Below, piece after piece: positions 28,342 to 36,553 of a DNA stretch of 64,000 nucleotides (positions are counted from its first letter, which is position 1; each line of letters opens with the position of its first letter). The position numbers and the translations under genes are program-made. Source of the stretch: Parasphingopyxis lamellibrachiae (lineage in GTDB: Bacteria > Pseudomonadota > Alphaproteobacteria > Sphingomonadales > Sphingomonadaceae); the NCBI RefSeq assembly GCF_003385775.1, contig NZ_QRDP01000004.1, positions 2,164,957-2,228,956 on the forward strand, read 5' to 3'. Under the pieces are notes generated by a model. It was not told the origin of the DNA. It saw only the letters and a program-made list of their open reading frames with translations, and did no database searches.

Positions 28342-28953
28342 ATGACCAAAAGCGTCGATTTCATTTTCGATTTCGCCAGCCCGAACGCCTATCTGGTTCA
28401 CCGGGTCTTGCCGGGGATCGCGGAGCGGACCGGCGCGACCTTCCGATATATTCCCTGTCTGCTCGGCGGGATTTTCAAGGCAACCGGCAACCAGGCACCG
28501 ATGATCGCCTTTGCGCCGATTCCCAACAAGCTGGCCTATGAGCAGCTGGAATTCGGGCGATTCATCGCTAGGCACGGACTATCCGATTTCACCTTCAACC
28601 CGCATTTCCCGGTCAACACGGTTTTGCTGCAGCGCGGCGCGCTGGTGGCGGAGCGCGACGGCCGGCTGATGGACTATGTCGAGGCCGGGCTGCACCATAT
28701 GTGGGAGGCGCCGAAAAATATGAGCGATCCGGAAACCTATGCCGAAGCGATGAGCGAATCGGGCTTCGACGGCGCAGCCTTGGTCGAAGGCGCGCAGGAT
28801 GCAGCGATCAAGCAGAAGCTGATCGACAACACCGGGGCGGCGGTGGAGCGTGGCGCTTTCGGCATCCCGACCTTCTATGTCGGGCAGGAGATGTTCTTCG
28901 GCAAAGAGCGCCTCGATCAGGTGGAAGAGGCAGTTGCCACTCTTGCCGATTGA
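28342..28953 (+). CDS. DsbA-fold kappa-class GST / 2-hydroxychromene-2-carboxylate isomerase-like protein
   Basis: The 203-residue thioredoxin-fold protein opens with VDFIFDFASPNAYL, where the Ser of SPNAY is the glutathione-activating residue of kappa GSTs and HCCA isomerases. Later segments RGAFGIPTFYVGQEMFFGKERLDQVEEA are typical of the family. The true substrate is unknown; no naphthalene pathway is nearby. The ATG was placed two bases after the SDR stop. Likely one transcript with the SDR and perhaps with the following hydrolase. Confidence 0.88.
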   Translation: MTKSVDFIFDFASPNAYLVHRVLPGIAERTGATFRYIPCLLGGIFKATGNQAPMIAFAPIPNKLAYEQLEFGRFIARHGLSDFTFNPHFPVNTVLLQRGALVAERDGRLMDYVEAGLHHMWEAPKNMSDPETYAEAMSESGFDGAALVEGAQDAAIKQKLIDNTGAAVERGAFGIPTFYVGQEMFFGKERLDQVEEAVATLAD

Positions 28954-29037
28954 CCGGGCGCGCGGCTTGCGCTTCGCATTCCGTGCCGGAATGGGTAAGG
29001 CCTCTGGCATATCGCTTGATTGTGAAAGGGCACAGCA

Positions 29038-29787
29038 TTGACCGAACTCCGCTATTATGAGCGCGCGGGCCAGCCGAACCTTGCCTATCGCCACCGGGAA
29101 GGCATCGGCCCTACCCTCGTATTCCTGCCCGGCTATATGTCGGACATGGAAGGATCCAAGGCCGCCGCGATCATGGCCTATGCCGAAGCGGAAAACCGCG
29201 CCTGTCTCTTGCTCGACTATTCGGGCTGCGGATCGAGCGAAGGCACATTCGAAGATCAGAAGCTTACCGACTGGCGCGACGATGTGATGGATCTCGTCAA
29301 TGCGCTGGTCCTCGGGCCGGTCGTGCTCGTCGGGTCGTCCATGGGCGGTTGGCTTATGCTGCTCTGCGCGCTTGCGCATCCGGAACGGGTATCGGCGCTG
29401 GTCGGTATCGCCGCGGCGCCCGATTTCACGGACTGGGGTTTTACCCAGGACGAGAAGTTGACGATCCTGCGCGACGGGCGCCTCGAACAACCGTCCGACT
29501 ATGACGACAGCCCCTATGTCACGAGCCGAAAATTCTTCGAAAGCGGCGAAGCCAGCCGGCTGCTGGGTACCGAAATCGCCATCGATTGCCCGGTGCGGCT
29601 GATCCATGGCCAGCAGGACGTTGATGTGCCCTGGGAATATTCGGTGCAGCTGGCGCGCCAGCTGCGTTCAGCCGATGTCCATGTCACCCTCGTCAAGGAC
29701 GGCGATCATCGCCTGTCGCGGATCGAAGATGTTGCGCGGCTCCTGGCCCAAATCGAATGGTTGCTCGAAAGCCTGAAAGCGTCCTGA
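29038..29787 (+). CDS. Alpha/beta hydrolase (ABHD10-like), TTG start
   Basis: The 249-residue hydrolase has the nucleophile elbow GSSMGG, the oxyanion region LPGYMSDMEG, an Asp-containing segment HGQQDVDVPWEYS and the catalytic His in KDGDHRLSR. The closest family pattern I recognise is ABHD10, a mitochondrial thioesterase that removes acyl groups from protein Cys. The start is a TTG with AAAGGG seven bases upstream, the only start that keeps the conserved N-terminus TELRYYER. Substrate inferred from family only. Confidence 0.87.
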   Translation: MTELRYYERAGQPNLAYRHREGIGPTLVFLPGYMSDMEGSKAAAIMAYAEAENRACLLLDYSGCGSSEGTFEDQKLTDWRDDVMDLVNALVLGPVVLVGSSMGGWLMLLCALAHPERVSALVGIAAAPDFTDWGFTQDEKLTILRDGRLEQPSDYDDSPYVTSRKFFESGEASRLLGTEIAIDCPVRLIHGQQDVDVPWEYSVQLARQLRSADVHVTLVKDGDHRLSRIEDVARLLAQIEWLLESLKAS

Positions 29788-29788
29788 G

Positions 29789-30661
29789 TTGAGTATTCTC
29801 TTTGTCATCGCCGCCTTGCAGGCGGCTCCGCCACCTGTCGACCCCATCCTGATTCCCCCGCGGGAAGATGCGCAAACGCAAAGCCCGTCTCCGGCGATGG
29901 CCAGAACTCAGCGTCTGCTAAGCTGTATGCGTGTTGCCGCAAGCGATCCGGCAGCTGCGATTGCGGAAGGCGCACGCTGGGCGCTCACCGATGGCGGAAT
30001 CGAAGCCGAACTGTGTCTGGGCCTGGGCTATGAAAACAGCGGCGATTGGGATGCCGCCGAGCGCGCCTATATGCGCGCCCACGGCTTTGCCGAAGCAGCA
30101 GGCGACACGCGCGGCACCGGGATTCTGGCCAATGCAGGACGTATGGCTTTGCGCAATGGCGATCCGGCAAGCGCGCGCGACAGATTCGGTGTCGTGCTGG
30201 CCGATTCCTCCCTCTCCGATTCGGTGCGCGGCAATGTCCTGATCGAGCGCAGCCAGGCGCATGTGGCGCTGGAGGACGGAGACGCTGCGCAAGCAGATCT
30301 TGTGGCCGCTCAGGCGCTGCTTCCCAATGACAGTTCGGTTTGGCTGCTTTCCGCGACACTGGCGCGGCGGCAGGGCGATTTCGATACCGCCGGTGACTTT
30401 ATCGACCGGGCACTGGAGCTTGACCAGACAGATCCGGCCAACCTGCTTGAGGCGGGCAATATCGCAATCGGGCTTAACGCCTATGATATCGCCCAGCAGG
30501 CCTGGAGCCGGGCGGCGGCGGCGGATCCGGATGGGCCATCGGGCCAGGCGGCGGCCCGCAATCTTGAGCGGCTCGCCGCGTTGCTGGCGGAAGACCCCGG
30601 CGTCCCGGTGGAGTTGCCTGATCAAAGTCCGGGAATAGAAGAGACTGACCCACAAGGCTAG
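29789..30661 (+). CDS. TPR-repeat exported protein, TTG start
   Basis: The 290-residue protein begins with a short hydrophobic leader (MSILFVIAALQAAPPP) and then consists of tetratricopeptide-type helices, for example YENSGDWDAAERAYMRAHGFAEA and RRQGDFDTAGDFIDRALELDQTDPANL. TPR proteins act as scaffolds. The TTG at 29789 lies just past the hydrolase stop, so it is in the same operon and weakly initiated. It ends in an acidic tail directly at the edge of a palindromic repeat. No specific function is recognised. Confidence 0.75.
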   Translation: MSILFVIAALQAAPPPVDPILIPPREDAQTQSPSPAMARTQRLLSCMRVAASDPAAAIAEGARWALTDGGIEAELCLGLGYENSGDWDAAERAYMRAHGFAEAAGDTRGTGILANAGRMALRNGDPASARDRFGVVLADSSLSDSVRGNVLIERSQAHVALEDGDAAQADLVAAQALLPNDSSVWLLSATLARRQGDFDTAGDFIDRALELDQTDPANLLEAGNIAIGLNAYDIAQQAWSRAAAADPDGPSGQAAARNLERLAALLAEDPGVPVELPDQSPGIEETDPQG

Positions 30662-30800
30662 TTTGTCAGACTCGACCTTTCGATCGCGCGCCGCACCAGC
30701 CGGCTCCCCCACCCGGCCTCCCATAGAATACACTGAGTGGGAGGCCGGGTGGTGGAGTGGGCCGGTGTGGCGATTTCCTGCCGAGGAAATTCTGACAAAA
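30662..30800. repeat. Three-hairpin palindromic repeat, copy 1
   Basis: Ends are TTTGTCAGA (30662-30670) and TCTGACAAA (30791-30799). Inside are a decayed small hairpin (CTCGACC at 30671), a large stem with 35-base arms (30689-30723 with 30738-30772, 30 of 35 Watson-Crick pairs) around the loop TAGAATACACTGAG, and a second small hairpin ATTTCCT-GCCG-AGGAAAT (30773-30790). It fills the whole gap between the convergent TPR and SIMPL genes, so it can fold in both transcripts and may end them. Related copies lie near 52.7 and 63.2 kb. Confidence 0.9.
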
Positions 30801-30805
30801 CGCGA

Positions 30806-31549
30806 CTAGTCCAGATAGAAATCGATTGTCGTGACCACGCGGACCAGCTTGTACGGCGTGTCGGCCACGCCATAGCCGCCGGCATCGCCGTCGCGCGAGG
30901 CAATCGAGAAATAGCCCTGCGTGGCGCTCCTTATACCGCCTACGCCGGTGCCGCTGTCTTCGGCGAACTGGCTGGCGGATGCGCGCGCATCCTGCGTCGC
31001 TTCGGCTACCATTTCCGGCTTGATCTCGTTGAGCCGGGTGAAGGTATAGCTCATCCCGGACCCCTCTTCGAGAACGACGCCGCGGCGCACGAGATCGAAT
31101 TGGCGAGCCACTGCATCCTGCGCCCTGTCTATGTCGGTGGTCCGGAGCTGTAGCCGCTGGCGTATCGTATAGCTCGGCTGGCCTCGGTTGTTGTATTGTG
31201 AGACGTTGACCCCTGAGGGTTGCAGCGCTTCGGCTTCGAATCCGAGCTCGCCGAAAAAGGCGCGGATGGCTTCGGTATCGCGGTCGATATCGCCCTGCGC
31301 CTCTGCAAGGTTGGTGGATTGCGCCGAATAGGAAATCGTCCAGGTCGCCAGATCGGCGGTCACTTCGCGCTCGGCCAGGCCGCGCACCGTAACCGATCGG
31401 TCGGCCATCCGCGCTCTGAGCAGTCCGTCGCCGAGCAGATAGCCGCCTGCGACAATGCTGATCCCGAGCACACCGCTTGCAACGAGGAGGGTTCGGGCAT
31501 CCGGCATCCGCCAGCCCCGCCCGGTGTTTTCGCTGTTTTCGTCAGTCAT
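30806..31549 (-). CDS. SIMPL domain (DUF541) exported protein
   Basis: The 247-residue protein has one N-terminal membrane segment (TLLVASGVLGISIVAGGYLLGDG) followed by a SIMPL domain: RSVTVRGLAEREVTADLATWTISYSAQ at the start and VRVVTTIDFYLD at the end. Family members sit in the periplasm or outer membrane and are linked to stress or interleukin-receptor kinase-like signalling, without a settled biochemical role. The stop lies a few bases from repeat copy 1. Upstream, a 9-bp stem (31569-31577 with 31594-31602) lies in its leader region. Confidence 0.88.
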   Translation of the reverse strand: MTDENSENTGRGWRMPDARTLLVASGVLGISIVAGGYLLGDGLLRARMADRSVTVRGLAEREVTADLATWTISYSAQSTNLAEAQGDIDRDTEAIRAFFGELGFEAEALQPSGVNVSQYNNRGQPSYTIRQRLQLRTTDIDRAQDAVARQFDLVRRGVVLEEGSGMSYTFTRLNEIKPEMVAEATQDARASASQFAEDSGTGVGGIRSATQGYFSIASRDGDAGGYGVADTPYKLVRVVTTIDFYLD

Positions 31550-31646
31550 CAGTCCTACCCCTTATGATCGCCCGCCGATGCTTTCACTCATCCCGGCGGG
31601 CGTCTATGACGCGACCCGATAGCATTCCCGCCTATGACGCACCAGA

Positions 31647-31679
31647 GATGAACCGTTGCTGACTTGCGATGAACCGTTG
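31647..31679 (+). promoter_or_regulatory. Tandem 12-bp direct repeat upstream of gloA
   Basis: GATGAACCGTTG occurs at 31647-31658 and again at 31668-31679, a spacing of 21 bases (two helical turns), ending 22 bases before the gloA ATG. A second pair, CTATGACGC at 31604 and 31632, lies further up. This layout suits binding of a regulator to one face of the DNA; the regulator is unknown. Confidence 0.45.
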
Positions 31680-31701
31680 ATCCGATAAAGGAAGTTTCTC
31701 G

Positions 31702-32133
31702 ATGAAATATCTCCACACCATGATCCGCGTATCCGATATCGACAAGACGCTTGCCTTTTTCGATCTCCTGGGACTGGTCGAGCTCAAGCGGTATGACATT
31801 GAGCAGGGGCGCTTCACCCTGGTGTTCCTGGCGGCACCCGGCGATGAAGATGCGCAGGTCGAACTGACCTATAACTGGCCAGCGGAGGACGGTATGGCAG
31901 AGCAGTATGACGATGGCCGCAATTTCGGGCATCTCGCCTATGCCGTCGACAATATCTACGATAGCTGCCAACGGCTGATGGATGGCGGGGTGACAATCAA
32001 CCGGCCGCCGCGCGACGGCCGCATGGCCTTTGTCCGCACGCCCGACAATATCTCGATAGAGCTTCTGCAAAAGGGCGACTCCCTGCCACCGGCCGAGCCC
32101 TGGGCTTCGATGGAGAATATCGGCAAATGGTAG
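31702..32133 (+). CDS. gloA: Lactoylglutathione lyase (glyoxalase I)
   Basis: Joins methylglyoxal and glutathione to S-lactoylglutathione. The 143-residue VOC protein starts [20 protein letters not shown], and the family's four metal ligands are in place: His in YLHTM, Glu in VELTYNW, His in FGHLAY, Glu in SIELLQ. AAAGGAAG precedes the ATG. gloB (glyoxalase II) lies 1.2 kb downstream in the same direction, completing the pathway with nitronate monooxygenase between them. Confidence 0.93.
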   Translation: MKYLHTMIRVSDIDKTLAFFDLLGLVELKRYDIEQGRFTLVFLAAPGDEDAQVELTYNWPAEDGMAEQYDDGRNFGHLAYAVDNIYDSCQRLMDGGVTINRPPRDGRMAFVRTPDNISIELLQKGDSLPPAEPWASMENIGKW

Positions 32134-32187
32134 GTTCCGGCTCCATCGGGATACTCGCGATTTCCGGCTGTATGCGAACGGAAGCTC

Positions 32188-33276
32188 ATGGCTGAAGGCG
32201 CCGCTTTGTTTGCGAACTGGCCCGATGATCGGCTGACCCGGTTGCTCGGCACGCAGCACCCGATCATCCAGGCGCCGATGGCCGGAGCGACTTCGCTCGG
32301 GCTCGTCGCCGGGGCGATTGCCGGTGGTGCGCTGGGATCGCTGCCCTGCGGTATGCTGAGCGAGGATGCGGTGCGGGAAGCGGTGAACGCCGTCCGGGCC
32401 CTAGAGGCCGGGCCGCTGAACCTCAATTTCTTCTGTCACGATTTGCCGCCAGATGAGGATGACGGCGATTGGCGGGCTGCCCTTTCATCCTTTTACGGCG
32501 AATATGGAATCGACGGTTCGGGCCCGACGCCGCCGGTCCGCAAACCGTTCGATGCGGCGATGTGCACTGTTGTCGAGGAGGCGCAGCCTGAAATCGTCAG
32601 CTTCCATTTCGGGCTTCCCGACGCGCCCCTGCTCGACCGGGTCAGGGCGACGGGCGCCCGGATCCTGTCATCGGCCACAACGGTCGAAGAGGCGAAATTC
32701 CTGGCCGATCACGGGTGCGATGCAGTGATTGCCCAGGGCTATGAGGCTGGCGGCCATCGTGGCTGGTTTCTCGGGACTGAGCCGGACAGCCAAATTGGCA
32801 CTATTGCCCTGGTTCCGATGATCGTGGATGCGGTTTCGGTTCCGGTCATCGCTGCAGGCGGTATTGCCGATGCGCGCGGGATCGCGGCGGCTCTGGCGCT
32901 GGGCGCTGCGGGCGTGCAGCTCGGCACGGCGTATCTGTTCGCCGAGGAGGCACCGATCATCGATGTGTTCCAGCAGGCACTCATGTCTGACCGGGCCGGT
33001 CAAACGGTCCTTACAAATCTATTCTCCGGCGGGGTGGCGCGGGGCATCGCCAACCGGTTGACGGACAGCTTTGGAGCGATATCGGACCGGGCGCCGCCCT
33101 ATCCCCATGCATCGGCGGCGCTGGCCGCACTCCGAAGTGCTGCGGAAGCGGCGGGCGACGATGGCTTCAGCCCCTTATGGGCGGGCCAGGCGGCACCGCT
33201 GGGCGCGCCGACCGGAGCGCAGGCCCTGACGGAGCGACTGGCCCGCGAGGCGCTTGCGCAGATCGGCCGGGCTTAA
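32188..33276 (+). CDS. Nitronate monooxygenase
   Basis: FMN enzyme that oxidises nitronates such as propionate 3-nitronate. The 362-residue TIM-barrel shows IIQAPMAGATS, CDAVIAQGYEAGGHRG with the catalytic His, and the phosphate-binding VPVIAAGGIADARGIAAALALGAAGVQLGTAYL. Supported by GGAAG before the ATG. It lies between the two glyoxalase genes, all on one strand, which suggests a detoxification cluster. Confidence 0.92.
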   Translation: MAEGAALFANWPDDRLTRLLGTQHPIIQAPMAGATSLGLVAGAIAGGALGSLPCGMLSEDAVREAVNAVRALEAGPLNLNFFCHDLPPDEDDGDWRAALSSFYGEYGIDGSGPTPPVRKPFDAAMCTVVEEAQPEIVSFHFGLPDAPLLDRVRATGARILSSATTVEEAKFLADHGCDAVIAQGYEAGGHRGWFLGTEPDSQIGTIALVPMIVDAVSVPVIAAGGIADARGIAAALALGAAGVQLGTAYLFAEEAPIIDVFQQALMSDRAGQTVLTNLFSGGVARGIANRLTDSFGAISDRAPPYPHASAALAALRSAAEAAGDDGFSPLWAGQAAPLGAPTGAQALTERLAREALAQIGRA

Positions 33277-33307
33277 CTTTGTTCCGGGGCTGGCTTATGG
33301 TCGCGCC

Positions 33308-34030
33308 ATGCTCGAAATCGTCCGCATTCCTGTCCTTTCCGATAATTATGTCTGGCTCGTCCATGAGCCGGAAAGCGGGGAGACGATGGTCGTCGATCCG
33401 GCTGTTGCTGAGCCGGTTCTGGCAGAGGCCGACAAGCACGGATGGACCATAACCCAGATCTGGAATACGCACTGGCATCCCGATCACACCGGTGGCAATG
33501 AAGCGATCAAAGCGGCGACTGGCTGTACGGTTACCGGGCCGGAAGCGGAGCAGGCGCGCATCCCCACGCTCGATCGCACCGTCAAACAGGGCGACACCGT
33601 AAAGCTTGGCGATGTCGTCGCTGACGTCATCGACGTGCCGGCGCATACCGCCGGCCATATCGCCTATTATCTGCCTGGCGAGGATGCGGCCTTTGTTGGC
33701 GATACGCTGTTCGCGATGGGCTGCGGCCGATTGTTCGAAGGCACAGCCGAGCAGATGTTCGACAATATGCGCAAGCTTGAAAAGCTGCCTGACGAGACGC
33801 AGGTCTATTGCGCGCACGAATATACTGAGGCGAATGGCCGCTATGCCGTCACCGCCGAACCCGATAATCGCGACCTGCAAGCGCGGATGGACGAGGTTGT
33901 CGCGATGCGGGCAGAGGGCAAGGCCACCGTCCCGACCACCATCGGCCTTGAACGGGCGACCAATCCCTTCATGCGTGCTGGTTCGGCAGAAGAACTGGCG
34001 GAGCGCCGCGCCGCGAAAGATGCGTTTTAG
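33308..34030 (+). CDS. gloB: Hydroxyacylglutathione hydrolase (glyoxalase II)
   Basis: Hydrolyses S-lactoylglutathione to lactate and glutathione. Metallo-beta-lactamase fold with the zinc motif THWHPDHTGG, further ligands in PAHTAGHIAYY and VGDTLF, and the glutathione-binding CAHEYTEANGRYA. 240 residues is normal. The ATG at 33308 gives the family start MLEIVRIPVLSDNYVWL, although no clear ribosome-binding site is seen. Confidence 0.95.
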   Translation: MLEIVRIPVLSDNYVWLVHEPESGETMVVDPAVAEPVLAEADKHGWTITQIWNTHWHPDHTGGNEAIKAATGCTVTGPEAEQARIPTLDRTVKQGDTVKLGDVVADVIDVPAHTAGHIAYYLPGEDAAFVGDTLFAMGCGRLFEGTAEQMFDNMRKLEKLPDETQVYCAHEYTEANGRYAVTAEPDNRDLQARMDEVVAMRAEGKATVPTTIGLERATNPFMRAGSAEELAERRAAKDAF

Positions 34031-34084
34031 GCAAACCTGTGCTATTCTGAGCCTTCGGGGGCAAGAAGCGGAAGGAACTTAGAC

Positions 34085-34504
34085 ATGGTTCGATTCATAC
34101 CCGTGGCGCTTTTGGCGCCCCTGCTAGCCGGATGTACGGCCAATGCGATGGAAACATCCAACGCCCAGGCCGACCCTCTGTCCGAACGCGATCAGCGCCG
34201 GATGGCGGCACTGCTCGACGGCAAGGCGCCGGGCGATTCCCAGCCTTGCATAACGACCCGTCCAACGACGCAAAGCTCGATCATCGGCAACCAGGCGATA
34301 CTCTATCGCGTGGGCAGAACCGTTTACCGGAATGATCTGGATGGCATGTGCCCGACACTGACTTCGGACAGTACGCTTGTCGTTCAGCGATATGGCTCAA
34401 GCCAGCTGTGCAGCGGAGAAATATTGCAAATTCGCGATCCGCACAGCGGCGCATCTTTCGGCAGTTGCGTGCTCGGTGAGTTTACGCCCTACCGGGAAGA
34501 ATAA
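34085..34504 (+). CDS. Small lipoprotein, DUF6491-like
   Basis: The 139-residue protein has a lipoprotein signal with LLAGC (Cys 17). The mature part carries PCITTRPTTQSSIIGNQAILY, then RTVYRNDLDGMCPTL and SSQLCSGEILQIRDP, with Cys residues spaced as in the DUF6491 family of small exported alphaproteobacterial proteins. Function unknown. GGAAGGAA lies upstream. It follows gloB by 54 bases and may be the last gene of that transcript. Confidence 0.75.
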   Translation: MVRFIPVALLAPLLAGCTANAMETSNAQADPLSERDQRRMAALLDGKAPGDSQPCITTRPTTQSSIIGNQAILYRVGRTVYRNDLDGMCPTLTSDSTLVVQRYGSSQLCSGEILQIRDPHSGASFGSCVLGEFTPYREE

Positions 34505-34528
34505 AGCGCAACCAATGCCCGGCGCACC

Positions 34529-36319
34529 TCAATTCTTGTAAAGCGCGTCGAGCCGTTCGCCATAGACGTCGCGAATGACATGACGGCGGATTTTCATGGA
34601 CGGTGTCATCTGGTCATTCTCGACCGAAAAGGCCTCGTCGGCAAAGACGATCCGCCTCACCTTTTCAACTGTGGCGAGCCCTTTGTTGACCCGGTCGACA
34701 GCGGCTGAAACGGCTTTGTGGAAATCCGGATTGTCGCGTAGGGTGACGTCGTCGTTCGGTACACCATTTTCCGCAGCCCATTCCCGCGTCCAGTCGGGGT
34801 CCGGAACAATCAGGCCGACAAGATAGGGCCGCTTGTCGCCGACCACCATCGCCTGCAGGATTTCCGGTTCGAGGGTCAACATGCCTTCGACGCGCTGCGG
34901 GGCGACATTGTCGCCCTTGTCGTTAACGATCAGATCCTTCTTGCGATCGGTAATGGCGATCCGGCCTTTCTCGTCGATATGGCCGATATCGCCGGTGTGG
35001 AGCCAGCCATCTTTCAGGACGCGCGCCGTCTCTTCCTCATTGCGCCAATAGCCCTGCATGACGAGCTCGCCGCGGATCAGTATCTCGCCATCTTCGGCGA
35101 TTTTCACTTCGGTATTTTTGAGCGGCGGGCCGACTGTGTCCATCTTGAGCCCTGTTTTGGGCCGGTTGCAGGATATGACGGGGCCGGATTCCGTCTGCCC
35201 ATAGCCCTGCAGCAAGGTCATCCCGAGGGAATGGAAGAAGATGCCGATTTCGGGATTGAGCGGAGCGCCGCCGGAAACCATCGCTTTCAGCCGACCTCCG
35301 AAGCGCTTGCGGATTTTCGGGCGCAGAATGACATTCAGCAAGGCATCCATCGGTCTGTCCCTGAAGGGAAGCGAACCCGAATAATCCTTCTCGCCGATAT
35401 CGAGCGCTTTTTTCAACATATAGTTGGGAAGCTTGCCCTGCGTCTCAATCATCTTGAGCAGCCGGGTGCGCAGGACCTCGAAAAGCCGCGGCACGACGAC
35501 CATGATAGTGGGCCGGGTTTCGAGAATGTCGGCCGCCAGCTTGTCGAGCCCGCGCGAATAGTAGATTTCGCCGCCCAGGCCGATGGGGAAGAACTGCCCG
35601 CCGCTATGTTCATAGGCATGGGACAGCGGCAGGAAGGAGAGAAACACCTCGTCCTTCCAGCCGAAATCTTCCGAGATAACGCTGACGCAGCCCTCAACAT
35701 TGTGAAGGATTGCGCCATGATGCTGCATCACCCCGCGCGGCGCGCCCCCGGTTCCGCTGGTGTAGATGATGCAGGCGGTGTCATCGCGTGCAAAATTACA
35801 GGTCGCGGCGCGCGCTTCGATATCGGGTGTCTCTGCGCCGAGCAGAGAGGCCCAGTCGTGAAACCGGATGTCGCCGCCCTGGCCGACCCGCATGGGCTCG
35901 ATACCAATGATGGATTTGCAATGGGTGGTGTTGAGCGCGGCGCTGGTGACGATCTTGGCCAGTTTCTGGGTCGAGACGATGATCGCCTTTGATCGGCTGT
36001 CTTCCAGGATATGCGTGTGATCGCGCTCGGTATTGGTGATGTAGGTCGGTACTGTGATGCAACCCGCCGCCATGATGCCAAGATCCGCAATGCACCATTC
36101 GGGCCGGTTCTCGGACACCAGCATGACCCGGTCGCCGCGCTTCAGGCCCAGTCGCTCCAGCGCGTCCGCAAGCGCGCAGACCTGTTGTGCGACCATGTTC
36201 CAGCTGATCGATTCCCAGCCGCTATGCGTTTTGCGCCAGAGAAAGGGCGCATTGCCCTTTTCGCGCACTCGCGTGAAAAACATGGTCAGGAGATTGGGGA
36301 AATGTTCGAGCTCACGCAT
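34529..36319 (-). CDS. Long-chain fatty acid-CoA ligase (AMP-binding)
   Basis: Activates fatty acids to acyl-CoA through an acyl-AMP. The 596-residue enzyme has the ATP motif CIIYTSGTGGAPRGVMQHH, GYGQTESGPV and the hinge DGWLHTGDIGHIDEKGRIAITDRKKDLI. The large N-domain begins NLLTMFFTRVREKGNAPFLW. It resembles the FadD15/bubblegum-type ligases more than E. coli FadD. Chain-length preference is unknown. A 234-base gap without recognisable elements separates it from the divergent ggt gene. Confidence 0.93.
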   Translation of the reverse strand: MRELEHFPNLLTMFFTRVREKGNAPFLWRKTHSGWESISWNMVAQQVCALADALERLGLKRGDRVMLVSENRPEWCIADLGIMAAGCITVPTYITNTERDHTHILEDSRSKAIIVSTQKLAKIVTSAALNTTHCKSIIGIEPMRVGQGGDIRFHDWASLLGAETPDIEARAATCNFARDDTACIIYTSGTGGAPRGVMQHHGAILHNVEGCVSVISEDFGWKDEVFLSFLPLSHAYEHSGGQFFPIGLGGEIYYSRGLDKLAADILETRPTIMVVVPRLFEVLRTRLLKMIETQGKLPNYMLKKALDIGEKDYSGSLPFRDRPMDALLNVILRPKIRKRFGGRLKAMVSGGAPLNPEIGIFFHSLGMTLLQGYGQTESGPVISCNRPKTGLKMDTVGPPLKNTEVKIAEDGEILIRGELVMQGYWRNEEETARVLKDGWLHTGDIGHIDEKGRIAITDRKKDLIVNDKGDNVAPQRVEGMLTLEPEILQAMVVGDKRPYLVGLIVPDPDWTREWAAENGVPNDDVTLRDNPDFHKAVSAAVDRVNKGLATVEKVRRIVFADEAFSVENDQMTPSMKIRRHVIRDVYGERLDALYKN

Positions 36320-36553
36320 TATCAGATATCCTGGGGAAGGGGCTGCTGGTCGGATGCCCGGCCCTGCTCACAGACAAGAGGGTCACGGATTCCATCTATC
36401 GCGGCCGGTCCGGCCAAAAGGCATAATTTCGTGCGGCAACCCGCCATGGCATATCCTCTCTCGCCGATCTGCGCCGACCCATCATGCTTTTAACGGATAT
36501 TGGCGCAAGTGCCAGATAGACAATCCCCGCAAGGCTCGCCTACTAATCGTCGC

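Noticed and set aside
30658-30903. Short open frames reading TQCILWEAG inside repeat copies 1 and 3
   Set aside because: These are translations of the palindromic core, so they recur only because the DNA repeats. No ribosome-binding site or coding bias supports a protein.
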